Origin: Styela clava
Taxonomy: Eukaryota > Chordata > Ascidiacea > Stolidobranchia > Styelidae
NCBI RefSeq assembly: GCF_964204865.1
Contig: NC_135263.1
Location: 684,501 to 748,500, forward strand
DNA length: 64,000 nt
Reading direction: 5' to 3'
The notes beneath the pieces were generated by a model, which was not told the DNA's origin, did not search any database, and saw only the letters and a program-made list of their open reading frames with translations. The position numbers and the translations under genes were made by a program. Of the stretch, positions 20,464 to 33,800 are shown piece by piece. The first letter of the stretch is position 1, and each line of letters opens with the position of its first letter.

Positions 20464-22882
20464 ATGGACTTCGTCAAAATTATTTTGTTCATCTCTCTCA
20501 TCTATGGATTGTATGCGAAGCAAAAAGTACCCGGTAAGATTTGTTTCAGATAAAATCACTGTTATATTTTGTAACACTGAATTGCATGTCTGGTTTCTGA
20601 TACCAAGAATGCTACAATACCGGAGATTCCTAAATCATTTATTAATATCATTCTCTATCAGTGTTGCAATTGGCGCAAGATGTCGTTATATTTGACTTTA
20701 CGTTTTATTTTTGACAGCTGGAGCCTGCGTTTCCAAGATCGTGAATGGGAAACTCGTTCAAATTGGAGATTGCGAGGTAAAATTACAGTTGCTATTTTTT
20801 TAATCGGGCATTTTCACACTTCGACTCCAAACAAGGCTTTGAGCAAGCCGGCAACGATCTCTCTAATTAGCGACATCTAGAACACAAGAAGGAAAACATA
20901 AATTGTTAATTCTAAATTGTTACGTGGGTAGTAATTAGCCCCGCCAGCCGCGATTTGGGAACCACTGTTTAAGAAACGCTAATTTTTCAACTGACTGGAA
21001 GCTTTTATTTTTTTAATCGCGTAAACAATTTTAAATCCGACTTCTGCATGCATGTCACGCAAATAATAAAATCTGATACAACTTACGTGTTATAATTACT
21101 TTACCAATCGTTTGCATTTTTTATTTATTTCACAGAAAAACGATGGATCCGGTGAGTTCTTCCTACTCTATGATGTGTTTTGGGTTCACAAATAATTACC
21201 CTGCACTAAACATATGACTTTGATTCATATTTACGCACGGGTTCAAAATAAACTGTCAAAGAGTAATAGTTTTCAATTAAGACTTTTAATTCCGAATTAG
21301 ACTCTTATTTGGTGAAACGCCGCTTTCTAAAATTTTTCTGGCAATGCATTTCAATTGCCTGTAATTTTCAATCTTGTGAAAAGTTTGGCAAAACTCAGTC
21401 ACAACAATTTTTGTGACTATTATTATATATCAGGATTGATAAATTCTAGATCTGGACTTTGCTGAAAAAAAAAAATTAACAACGCTTTTATATGCTGTTG
21501 TCATATTATGGTTAGTTAAAGGTATTTAATGTCATACGAGAAAAAATAACATTGCAAGACTGATTTAAAAACGCCTTTCCTTACTCACAAATAAATCAAT
21601 TTTCTTACAGATATCGTCAGACTGATTAAGAAGAGTCGTGATGAGAAGATAAAGGCTGAAAGTAATTTATATTTTTGTTTTATGATTTGACTAAAATATG
21701 CCACACCCGCCAAGCGCTAGAAATGGATGTCGCGTGGGTTTGAAAATAGATTTAATTCACCTAATATTACAAGTATTGGAATCCTGGTCGTAGCTGCGCG
21801 ATTAACCCACCAACAGTCGGTTACGACTCCGTCCACCGCCATACATCTGAACTTGCAATCTGTTCCGCCGTTCTTAGTTCGTCTTATCGGCTTTTTTCTC
21901 CTAGAAATAATAGATGCCAAGACAAACTCGCATTGAACTAACAAACCGACTTTTATTCCCAGATTCTATGACGTCATTTACGAAATTGTCTTTTTTTTAA
22001 ATTAAATATTCAATGACTACAATAATGTTTTCAGCTAAGTGTGACGTCACATACAAGAAAAAATGCTACCGAGCAGTTGTGTATGATGTACGGAATGTTA
22101 CCTTCACCGATGCCAAAGCAATCTGCAAATCAAAGAACGGAAAACCCGCGAATATTTACGACCTCAAGCATTACCAGCTGCTGCTCCCTTATCTACGTTC
22201 ACCGATTCCTGGTGGTGGTTGGCCATATATTGCCGGTCAGATATTGATGCGGATCTGGACTGGGATGGAATATAAGGTCAGTTGATGGATCACAATCTCA
22301 GCAGAGTTTGACGCATTTTTGTAAACTTCATATTGGGTCGATTTATCAAAAGCGGTTTATTATTAAAAGTATCAAATGATGGGCAGGTTAACGATGCCCC
22401 ATTGTTAATTTGAGCGATTGATAAAAATTAAAAATATTAAATGATTTCCAAGATATTATGACGTCATATCCGAGTCGTCCGATCGCGTTTTTTTTAATTT
22501 ACAAATATTTTAGCATTTTTAATTCATTAATTTCTGCTTTTTACCCATTTTTATGTAACGTTATCCCCTATTACCTTCACTACGGAGCCTAGTCCTACAC
22601 GCAAATATTTTTATTCTCCATCTAATATGTCAGTTGCATTATCATTTCAAGCAACAGATATTTAACCTGTTCATTCAATTGTGACAGAACAATCAGCTTT
22701 TGCTATCCAATGGAAAACCAATCACTATAGCAACAGAAGTGTGGTTTCCTGATTATCCGAGTCCCGAAGCATCGCGGACAAATGTTGGTGTTGTTGTCGA
22801 TAAAGATCCAGAGTATGCAGATCAGGGAATGTTCAATCGTTCACCATCCCACTCATTCCACGGTGTCATCTGTGAAATATAA
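20464..22882 (+). CDS. Secreted C-type-lectin-like protein, 210 aa, six exons
   Basis: Exons 20464-20533, 20718-20776, 21136-21151, 21611-21661, 22035-22276 and 22688-22882 all have GT-AG borders and join in phase to 633 nt. Residues 1-18 form a hydrophobic signal peptide (FVKIILFISLIYGLYA). Cysteines sit at 27, 42, 68, 76, 96 and 208. The lectin-like domain runs from about C68 to the end: AICKS at 94-98, IWTGMEYK at 139-146, GVICEI at the C-terminus. The central disulfide pair and the EPN/QPD/WND calcium motifs of sugar-binding lectins are not visible, so ligand and calcium dependence are unknown. A paralogue's last two exons lie at 47-872; shared introns and 3' flank show a gene duplication that the Gypsy/LINE complex now separates. 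The 3' UTR probably ends after an AATAAA-like signal near 23597 or 23645. Confidence 0.82.
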
Positions 22883-23762
22883 AACCAGATCAAAACCTGA
22901 CAGAACTTTGTTGACGATTCAATGATAAAAAAGACAAAAACAGTTAAATGACTGTTGTTATCTATATAGATTTCATTAAAATTTTTGTTCGCTTTTCTAT
23001 GGCCGTTGTTCTAAATGTTCAAATTATGATAGGTCCATGTCTGATTATGCAAAATTTATAAGCTGCCCATGAACGATCCGATCTTAAATTACTCTTCAAT
23101 TTCACTAAATCGCATATTTTTACAAAGACTGTTTTCCAAGCATTAAAACCTTTAAAACGTGATTTTATTTATGAGAGGAGACTAAATTACGTGTTTATAA
23201 AAGTTAAATTACTGATATTTTTACTTATGCATTATTATTCCACACTGAAGTTGGCCTGTGATTAGAATTAGACAAAGGCCATACAAGTATGTTCGTCCTA
23301 TTATAAATGAAACTTGCTTTTTACTTATTATTACTCACTTTCAGTGGCAGAATTCAAAAAACTAAGAACGGGTTCTCTATTGCACCGAACTCGCTAACAA
23401 CGGGTTCTCTCATTTTAGAGAAACATACTGAACTAAATCATAAAAAAACAGGAACGGTTTGCAAGAGCCTCTTGAATCCTGCCACTGCTTACTTATATAT
23501 TGTTTCTATACTATTATTTTATTATTAACCGTATAACCCATGTCTTGAATTGGTCGCCTTGTCTATTGAAACGCGTTCAGTTTATATATTCAGTTAATAA
23601 ATTCATAGCTGTCTCCATGTGATTTCTGTATATAACCAAACATGATAATAAACATTGATTCGATCAGTTGTTGGTTTTTTTTGTTCTTGTTCTGAACCAG
23701 TAAGTCAGTTATTAGAGAAGCGAATGAAAACCGGATATCTGAGAAAGGCGTTGGGTCTACTT
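22883..23762. repeat. 3' flank of lectin-like gene, segmental duplication copy B
   Basis: Partner of 873-1735; non-coding. It keeps the AACGGGTTCTCT short repeat and the late AATAAA-like signals. Similarity to copy A fades near 23760. Confidence 0.75.
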
Positions 23763-23904
23763 GCCTTGGCAACACAAATCCCTTCAAGATCTGAGACGGA
23801 ATGCTTTGAACTCGAATTTTTCGTCTAAATTATTTTGTTTTAAAGATATGACATCCTCATCGCAACCAAACGCCATCATCACATTTTGCGATGAAGTCGC
23901 CCTA

Positions 23905-24045
23905 GTTTGCGGCTAATCCCATCTCCCATGCTCGACATGGACCGGTAACCGGAAGAGAGACCGTACTTTGCTATAGAATTAACTCTTTAAACCGCATTAT
24001 CGGTTTTCCTTTCTCTGGGATAAATGAGAAAATCCTATTTATTAA
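23905..24045 (+). mobile_element. SINE 3' fragment
   Basis: Diverged match to the 3' half of the SINE at 27219-27558 (CATGG.CCGGTAACCGGA, ACCG, TTATCGG.TTTCCT, GGGATAAAT...AAATCCTAT). The rest of 23763-24581 shows no gene. Confidence 0.6.
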
Positions 24046-24581
24046 TGAGTGTTACTATGCTTTAAAAAAATAAACAAAATCTCTCAATAGGGAATCCCAC
24101 GTAACACCCCTGTTACACGATCTTTTGAAACCTGTAGAAATAAAATGTTTCCAAGCACACTTCGACGTCATAGATCATAGAACCCCTAAGGCCCAATGTT
24201 ACTCAACAGCACAGCTTTCGTGCACCGATCGGCCGGTTAGGTGGGATTCTTGACAAGATCCTGAAAAGCCTGGAAACATCAGATCATAAATGACGAACGC
24301 CGATTGGTGTTAAATAAATGGTGAGTTGGCTTCTTAGTTACCTTGATATAGATTACTAAGTTGTATGAATTGAGAATCTAGAGTGAATACTGACCCGACA
24401 TACGAAGGTCTACATTTGATGTATCACCGGTGTCACATCGGGATTAGTCATACAACTAGAATAAATAAATCTGCATGTGACACCGTTGACAAAATAATTG
24501 CACGCATTCACATTATAGCCTTGGACTTCCTTTTTCTTGCTTGGTCAGGCCACTAACCATATCTATTCTTTTTTCTAGAAC

Positions 24582-26527
24582 ATGGCATCGATTGTGTCAA
24601 GCAGCTCGCGGGGAACTAGAATCGCAAGAGTGTATAATGCTAATGATATTCTTGTCATTTTCAACTGTGATGATAATGATGCTGGAGGCACTAGTAGTGG
24701 GTCAGATAGTGAATACGATATCAGAAAAGACGAAAACAACAGCTCCCAGGTTCATAATATTTTCAAATATTGATTACATAGTTTCTTCTCACGATCAATT
24801 ATCGCTCACAGACACCGAAAATAGTTTCTGACAAATATCTTTCTCACTCATTGATCGAAACCATAAATAATATTGTTTTTTGTTTTCATTTCATGATATT
24901 TCATTTTACAGGTCGAGTCCGAAAGTTCTGACGACGACATTCCTTTGACGAGTCTAGGAGTGCAAAATCAAAAACAAAGCCAAATAGAAAATGCAACCGA
25001 CCGCAATGAGTTTCGGTGGAGAAAGAAACAATTCGACAGACCTGATGCAACATTCTCCGGCCCCCAATTGGATCCTCCTGCTGACATGATTGTAGATACG
25101 CCATTGCGTTATTGCCGAGGTTTTGTGACAGAGGAAATGCTGCAACTTCTGACAGAACAAACAAATCTCTACATTGTTCAAAAGAATGGTATTTTGGTCA
25201 AAACAAACAAAAAGGAAATTGAGCAGATATTAGGAATGTATTTGCACATGGGTATAGTGCAGATGCACAGTGTTAGAATGTATTGGGAAACTTCAACATT
25301 TTTTGAACCAGTGAGTGGAGTGATGTCTCGCAACCGCTTTCAAACATTGCTGAGAATTCCGCATTTTGTAAACAATTTGACTGTGTCTGACAACGAAAAA
25401 CACTCTGACAAGCTATGGAAGATTTGTCCATGGCTAACAATGTTCAAAGATGCATGCTTACAGGTTACAGCCGAGGAATACAACTCTGTTGACGATATGA
25501 TGTGCCAGTATAAAGGCACGACAAGTTCCATACGTCAGTACCTGAAGAGTAAGCCTCATCCGTGGGGTTTTAAGATCTGGGGAAGGGGGATATGAGTGGA
25601 ATTCTATACGACTTTGATCTCTACCAGGGTGGTACCGGTGAACGCACAGAGTTAGGACAAGGTGCGGACGTTTTTCTCAAGCTGACATCAACATTGTCAT
25701 ACCATGCAAACTACAAGATATTTGCTGATAACCTTCTTAGCAGCTTTCCATTCATTCAAAAATTATCAGAGCGAGGAATGCATTATGTTGGGATCGTGAG
25801 AAAAAAACGTCTACCCAGCTGTAACCTGGACGATGAAAAAAAATTAAAGAAAAAGTCAGGGGGGATTATGACTTCAGAGTTGGGGAAAACAATAACATAG
25901 CCGTAAGATGGTATGACAACAGGGCAGTGTCACTACTATCTTCGTACGTAGGAGTGGAGCCAATTGATCAAATCAGACGATGGGACAGACGAACTAAACA
26001 GCATGTGTACATACCCATGCCTGCTATCGTGCAAGAATATAATAAGTTTATGGGAGGTATTGATAAATTGGATTCATTTCTTGCAAAGTACAGGTTTCGA
26101 ATGAAACCAAAAAAGATGGTATCTTTATCTCTTTTGGCATATAAAATAGTGACTATTGTGAATGCCTGGCTCTGGTACCGTCATGATTGTCCCCTGCTCC
26201 GTCTTCCAACGTCATATTTTATGAAACGGCGACATTTTCAAGCAGCAGTCGCAAGCGCTTTGATCTATGACCTATGTCAATACTAACACCCGTCGCGGGA
26301 GACCATCGTCTAAAGTTGAAGAAATTTGCAGCCTCTCAAGGTAATTATCCAAGGCCCCATGTGAAGATATCCGCCGAGACAAATACGCACACTGGCCAAA
26401 GAAAATTGAGAAAAGGGGAAGATGCAAATTGTGTGAACGCAATCAAATAAATACCAGCTGTTTAAAGTGTAAAGTGAGACTTTGTTTTGTCGAAGTTCGC
26501 AATTGTTTTATGACTTCCCACGCCTGA
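24582..26527 (+). pseudogene. piggyBac-type transposase, decayed
   Basis: A first exon 24582-24749 (acidic, serine-rich N-terminus) appears to join 24912 across a short intron. The DDE_Tnp_1_7-like core follows: YLHMGIVQMHSVRMYWE, MSRNRFQTLLR, then the first catalytic aspartate in SVDDMMCQYKG, then KPHPWGFKIWG. The frame shifts near 25585 and again near 25860, both in G runs. The second aspartate (FADNLLSSFPF) and third (WYDNRAVSLLS) lie in the following frames. YNKFMGGIDKLD and FRMKPKKM are typical piggyBac segments. Further breaks after 26283 precede a cysteine-rich C-terminal finger (CKLCERN, CLKC, LCF, NCF) ending at 26527. All three catalytic aspartates survive although the gene is broken. 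I found no terminal repeats. Confidence 0.85.
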
Positions 26528-26710
26528 GGAATTGGAACAATGAGTTATTCTCAGGTAATCGTTTCTGCAGTTTTTTAAGTTTTTATTTCATGCTTGCTTT
26601 ATGCGCAAATGATTCGCCGATATTGCTTTTTGAGTTCGTTCGTTAAATGTTGAAATAAAAATGTGAGACTTCAACATCAATTTTTCACATTTGTATACAG
26701 TGTAAATCCC

Positions 26711-27211
26711 ATGGACCTTTCCCCGGGCATCGACTTCCTTGTTTACTTCGTGACATTGGCCAATCAGCAAGATGCAAAAAGTGACGTGCCAATGCTCTCT
26801 TTTCGCATTCGCTCAGACACTTTTCTCACTCAGACAAATTTTCAAGCGTGGTCGTAAACATTACCTCATTTTTGCGTTTTTGAACTTTATTCGTTAGTGT
26901 TTAGTTGTGTTTCGGAAACTTAAATATAAATCAGATAATTCAATGATTACTCTGTCTTCCTACGAGTTTTCATTTAATTGCAGTTTCAAAAATTAGTGTA
27001 GAAATAGCTGTGATAGACTATGCTAAAATTCTTTACCGGTACTTTTAAAAAACAGATTGTTGTATGCGATGAATTATAATGATGGTTTAAAACACATACC
27101 CCATTTTACAGGCACCAACTCGCAAAACCACTCCTAAAATAGCCCCGAAAATTTTGCAATGGTAAAGTATAGAAAGAATTTTTGGGGGTTAAAGGTCGGG
27201 GAAAGGTCCAT
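26711..27211. mobile_element. MITE, about 500 bp, copy 1
   Basis: Non-coding, bounded by inverted ATGGACCTTTCCCCG and CGGGGAAAGGTCCAT. A second, well-conserved copy is at 54778-55280 and a diverged part at 58478-58690. The superfamily is not clear because no convincing target duplication is seen. Confidence 0.75.
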
Positions 27212-27218
27212 TGTAACA

Positions 27219-27558
27219 GCGCGGCGGTGTAGCTCAACGGGCAAAGCGTTAGAAATACGCTCGCCACCGCACCTCTAATTACTCTGCGTGGGTTCGCAGG
27301 TTTGAATCCCATGCAGGGATGGTTATGTGCGAGAGGATTGCTGGACTCCTCGCCGTCGTTGGGTGGTTCACGTAACCGCTGGTCGGTTACGGCTTCCTCC
27401 ACCACCAAGTCCATGCTTCCGAAAACAAACAATATAACTAATCCCATACGCGACTTGGAATGGTAACCGGACGAGAGGCCGTGATTCGCCATATGGATAA
27501 TCCGTCTTATCGGCTTTCTCCTCTTCCGGGATAAATATGTAAATCCTATCCTATCCTA
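27219..27558 (+). mobile_element. tRNA-derived SINE, full-length copy
   Basis: The 5' part resembles a tRNA with pol III boxes: TGTAGCTCAACGGGC (A-box-like) near 27228 and GGTTTGAATCCC (B-box-like) near 27299. A tRNA-unrelated body follows and a tail of repeated ATCCT ends it. The same body or head recurs about ten times in the window. This defines a SINE family, and it is not a functional tRNA gene. Confidence 0.78.
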
Positions 27559-27866
27559 ACACATATGTCACATTTTCAAATTAGGGTTAAATTAGTTCAA
27601 AGATCAAAATGAGATAAATGTGTGCTCAACATGGTCAAAAATGGACTAAGAATCCCAAATATCAGATTTTTCCTTCAACTTTATCATTGTCTGGGCTCCC
27701 CGTGGTTTAAAAAAATCCCCCTCGCAACTTCTTACGCGGTTGAAATAGAAAGCACATCCGGATTCGTAAATCTTGACTCTTAATTCGGTTCACTAAAACG
27801 GCATTGGATTTCGCTCTTAGTTGTTTCAGCGTTTGCGTGTGTTTACCAGCTGGTTTGTCTGGAAAC

Positions 27867-30800
27867 ATGATTCAAAACAACAAACATTTCAAGTTTGTGA
27901 CGAAAGAAATTGCTAAAGAATGGGAGAAATCTGGAAAAGCAGAAATGTAAGCTGTACTACAGTTGTTTAGTTTTGTTTATTGGTGTTTATGGCATGTTGA
28001 AACCTCATTCCTGCATTTGGGTCATTTCAAGTTTACGTAAAGTTTTTTAGTTTGTATTTATCGTTACAGCAAAACAAACAAATATACAGAAAATCGGAAA
28101 AAAGGGGCAAAATCTTAAAAAAGCTTTAGAAAGTGCACCAATAGTCAAGAGTATGCGGACTCACATACCTGTAGAGTTATCAGAGGTGTAGTGCATATTC
28201 TCTTAGCTGCTTGGGGCAATGTGGCACACCGCCTAGTCATATGTGCTGTCATATTTTGATACCATGTTTAAAATAAATTATCTATTCGTGGGTACTGATA
28301 TACCTGCTTAGTTTAAGTTTAGTGAGTTTAATTTGAACTAAACATATGTTCCAAGATTTTTATCCAGCGTCACACAGGCTTTTTTTCTTAATTACCTTTG
28401 AAATTTCAAGTCACATTTTTGTTAGGCGTTATTTAAGCAGTTAGTGTGGGATATACTGGTGTGGGCCTAGGCTGTAGGTCTTGCGTTTCTCTGCCAGTCC
28501 AGTAGAGAAAAAAATGTTTTGGGAAAATAAGAAGCGTTCTTGTTATTTCATCTCTGGCAACTAAAACAACTCTGTGCAGTTTTGCAATTTTGAATTCCTT
28601 GTTGGCTCTATATTGTCCTCGAGTAGTGTACATAACACAGTTAGTTAATTGCGAGGCCATTTATGATTAGACTGCCTCATTGGCTTTCTCTACTTTCAGG
28701 ATAAATATGAATTCTATATTACTTTGCTATTTTTTTTTTCAGAATCAGCAAATGTGAGCATTTCATCTCAGCCCAGAAAAGACCAGTAGAAGTCGTTCAA
28801 GGAAAAGGTGATATTTCGCCTTTATTTATGATAATTTTACCAAATAATCAGGCTTGGAGCTGCGCTATGCATTCTCCTCAAGAAAGTTCACTTCGCCGCT
28901 AGTCAGGTACGGCTTCCTCCATCATCAAGTCCCATGATCCCCAAAACAAATACTTAACTAATCACGTCTTGACATGGGATGGTAACAGAACGAGAGGCCG
29001 TGGTTCGCCATATAATTAACCCATCCTATCGGCTTTCCTCTCCCCTGGGATAATTATGTAAATCCTGTACTAAATCTAAACAGCAGTTTGTACTTTGTGC
29101 CTGTTATGTATGTTAACCCCAGATGTGGTCACCTATGTTTGAATTCTTTGGGGGATAAATATGCATGTCCGGAAAATTTGCTGTAGGGTTGGAAGATTTT
29201 TTATTAAAGTAAAAAGGTACTTCATATACCTGACTGATTCTATCACAAATACTTGTTTTACAGCATAATGCGGCGATTTTCATGCGATGATTTTTCCTAT
29301 GCGGCAAAATTTCCTACAACTATGAATGTCAAGGATTATAAGACTATTCACTGTTGGAGTAATTCATGCAACCGCTGGTTGATTATTATTCGCAACAATA
29401 TCTCAGTCTTTGCATCTGATAAATAGCTAACTAATCTCATACCTGGCATTGACTGGTAACTGACTGAGAGACTTTGGTTCGCCATCTGATTAAGCCACCT
29501 TATCAGCTTTCCTCTCTTCTTGATATTCATGGGAATTATATTTTAAACTATTCAAATTTTTTCAGATGTTCGTAGAATCTTTTACGAAGTCGTTCGTCAA
29601 GTTTTGGCGAAATGTCTCAAGAACGAACAGCTGGTCGGATTAATCAGTGCCCTGAAGGTTTGTTTTCTGTTTTGTTTTCACACTTTTTCCCAGCTCTGGT
29701 CAAGAAGCCACTGATATAAAGAACTACTGTTTGTGAATGAATCTTTTTGGTTTGAAATTGGTTATCTTGTGGAATGGTAACTGAATGCAGGGGCGTGGTA
29801 ACTGAATGCAGGGGCGTGGCCAGAAATTTTTGAAGGGGGGTTCTGAAATTTTTATTTGCCAAATTAGATCGAAACGACTAGTGGGGACGACCGAACGCTG
29901 GAATACGAGTGTTTTCATCAGTCTTAAGCAGACATGGGCAAAGTACGGCCCGAGGGTCAAATCCGGCCTGCTAGGTAATACAATCTGGACCGCCCAATGC
30001 TGCCACAACCAAACTAAAACCAAATTTCGATGTTTTAGAAGAAAAATAGCTGAAGGAATTTGTTAAGGTTACGATTTAATTTAGTTTGGCACGAGGCTTA
30101 TTGTTTTACACTCTTGCTTTTGTAACACTGTAAATATTCTTCATAAAATGTAACATTCACGTCGCACTTACATGGCCCGCCAGTCGAGATCGGGCAAAAT
30201 TTTTGGCCCCTTGTCCAAAACCGTGCCCACCCCTGGTCTTGAGGGTCTAGGAAGCATTCCAAGCTATGAGATATTGCTATATAGGATACACAATGATGAT
30301 TTTTTTTTACATTTCAAAAGAGTGGGGGTTAACCCCCAAAACCACACCCTTGCTACGCCCCTAACTGAATGGGAGGCTGTTGTTATTTTTAAAAATTAGA
30401 CTCCATTAACTTTTACGATCTTAAAGAAATAACTTCTTAAAGGCTTAGTTCGCGGAATGATTAAACTTATATTTTTTACCCGTTTTATCGTAGCAAAAAC
30501 AAACATGAAAATCTTCTTATTCATGATCCCACTTGATATAAAAAATAATCTTCTCGGGTTTCATTAATTACGAATGTACTTTGGGGTGTACTAGGGTATT
30601 GGTTCCCTGCTGCCCTGGATGTCCTTTTACTCATAATGGGTGCCCAGTACTGCATTTCATTACGCAAATATATGGTATTATTTTATGTTTCACACATTTC
30701 AATTTTTGTCTGGCACATTATTTGATAGTTTTTCTTCGTGGGGATATGTTTTTAAGTGTTCCTTTTATATGTATATATACACAAATATATGTTATTCTTT

Positions 30801-33800
30801 TCTGTTCCGTTCATTACTCATCGATCTTATTAAGATCGGTAAGTATGTTGATAGGTATTTGTCTATCTGTATGTCTGTTAGATGAACGCGATATCTCACG
30901 AACGCGAGGTTGAATCTGCTCCAAACTTTTCATGTGCAATCATCATATCTCAGACCAGACCTATTGATTTTGGGTTAATTATGTCGTATAATTAGTGAGT
31001 TATTAATCGGTCTCCGACTGATATTCTCGTTTCTATTTTTTGCCGGTCCGTGAGTACATTTAATTTTATCGGTCCGCCAGGGTAGAAAGATTGGGAACCA
31101 CTGTACTAGTGAATTGTTTACTGAACAGCAGTTAATATTATTGCTGTTTGATTAAGCCATAACTTGTTAGACTATCAAGTTAGACTATGATCTAACGAAA
31201 GCTCATAAATAGACTTACTATTTTGTGGAAAGAGATTCGGTCATTCTTATACAATATAGCTATGTTCGCTGATGAAACCTTTATATTTTCAGGAGAAACA
31301 TCCATCAATTTGTTCTGTTATCGTTGATATATTCTCAATGATTGACATCGAGATAACGGCTTTGCAGGAAAAAAATGTCCGAGATAAATTCCTTGTCATG
31401 GTTGCAAGTTGTAAGGTGAGTTTCTATCTGAATCAGGCCTCGAATGTTTTCAATCTGTGTACACACAGAATTAAAATTGCGGATTCTCTGATGTCACTAA
31501 CCAACGTCGAAGTCTCATACTTCTAATGGTTATAAAATTCTGGATAAAGTCAGTGAGCAAGTTGATTACTGTATAGGCTATCCTTGCATTATGTCTAGTT
31601 CGAAAATTCAAAAAAAGTTGCCAAACTAAGAGTCCTGCTTGTACCTGCATAACTCTGATCGCACTAAAACTTCGGCTTATACGTGCATAACTCTTAAAGT
31701 GTTTGACAGTGATAGTGAGGATGAATTTGAAGGGTTTTGGAATACTTCTTACCGTAATTCATGAAAGTAAAAATAATGGTTTTCATTTTCATGAGTTCTT
31801 TTCTGCAACCATTTTCTGTGGTATGACGTATTAGGATTTGTAAGGTCGGTTATTGTGAATTATATTTGTACAATGTGTACTTTCGGCATTTATAAAAAAA
31901 CTACTGACTGACTGAATTTTTATATTATTTCCCCATCAGGATGTTGTCGGGACTCAACTTCTAAAAGAACGGTTAGACGTCGACACGTTGGAATCTCTAA
32001 AACTTGTCTCGAGCACAAAGCTCTTTCAGCAAAAATACATAAAGACAAAGACAAGGCTTTTGTAAGTTATGTCCTCATATTAGGTGTATATTTCGTTACT
32101 CCACAAGTATGTAAACCAAGATGGCGGACACCGGATCGTGGTGTGTGTACCAGGTTTACTACGGGAGTCACTCGACTAGTCCTGAACTCGTATTAGAACT
32201 TAAATAAGGAATATTAGAATAAAATTATGGCTAACATTAACCTGGTACACATACTACATTCCGGTGTCCACCATCTTGGCGCACATACTTCGTGTGCGGC
32301 TATTTTTTATTAATAGTGATTAATAATAATAATTAATATTGTTTGTAGTTTGTCAAATTTTTTAACCAATTGTTTAAACTTTAAAGCATTTACCGTCTTA
32401 TGTAGACAAATTGGTATTGAGCGACACTTCAATAGCATATATAAAGTAAACAATAAAATTTACTAGAAAATGAAATAAGTTACTTTTAGGTTTTTGTTGA
32501 CAAACAGCTTACTTAAAAAGATTTTTCCCATAGGTTGAGAAACGCTATTTTAAAGTGCTGTCCAAATTAGTTTATCGGTACTCTCGTAGTATGTGTACCA
32601 AGTTTGGGTTAGGCTATAATTTTATTCCAGTTTTCCTTATTTTAGTTCCATTATAAGATCTGGACTGTCTGTGTTAGCCAAGTGAATATATCCCCTGCCC
32701 ATAGATTACAGTCCCTTTTACACAACTTGATGTAAAGTAGGGAAACAAAGTTAGTTACCTTCATATTGGTACACATACTTCTGGAGCGCCGAATACTCTG
32801 AATGCCAACCATCAAAATCATAATTCGACAGACGAAACAGTAATTTCTTTCTGTTGTAAATTGTTTACTATATACCGTATATGCTCGTTTTACCGCCCAA
32901 TCTTGATTAAGGGCTCGTTTGAATAGCCGCCTGTGTGAACAGAACATAAAAATAAATAAGTGCCGGTGCTTGAATACCCGCCCGATGTAAAAGCTGATTT
33001 TTCAGTGAAAGAGAATAATATAGGAAATAAGAAGCGCTTTTGTCACTGCGCTGTTGAATTTTAAGTGTTGGTAGAAAACACTCACGCCACAGGCATCCGA
33101 TTATATAACAGATAGCATTGATTACGTAACACCGAGGACGTGGTTCTCAGACTGGGCGACGCGACGCCCAAGTGGGTCTTTTCAATATTGATAGGGCATT
33201 GCAAAACTTTTCTTCTTTTGCGGATTTGACGTTTGACGTGAATAAATTGACATGGAAAAAGGATTAGTGTCGTCAAATATTTGTCTTCAAAGATACTGTA
33301 ATTTTTGTGTATAATTTGACTTTAAAAATACCAAGCGCCTGTGTTTGAATAAGGGCCGGTTTGAATAAGGGCCCGGTTGGTGAGTTAATATGGGCCCGGG
33401 CTACAAAACGAGCAAATACGGTAATCCATTTAAGGCTTTCTTCTTAATTTATTTTAGCTGTGTGGTTGTGTGTGTGAATTGATTCAATACTTTTAGGTGA
33501 GTGAGCACGTACCACCCCTTCCTGGCAAAACCTTCCATCTTATATACATTCTGTACATTTTAAACCTTACTCCTGGTTTTGTTCGCTCTCCTGATTTTGT
33601 AATCAGTTTTTATTTCTTTATCACATTTCATGCTGATTATGGAGTTAAAATAAACTTATTAAAACCATGAATGTAATATGTTCAGTTTAATGAAATTTGA
33701 GATAATTTTATTCAATTTTGTCATTGCAGCTAAGGTCATAACGCTAACTTTTTAAAATTAAAATATTTATTTCATTTCTAGTTACAAGCAGCAGAAATTC

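Noticed and set aside
27228-27312. Possible tRNA gene
   Set aside because: A- and B-box-like sequences are present, but no complete cloverleaf, and the unit continues into a repeated SINE body.
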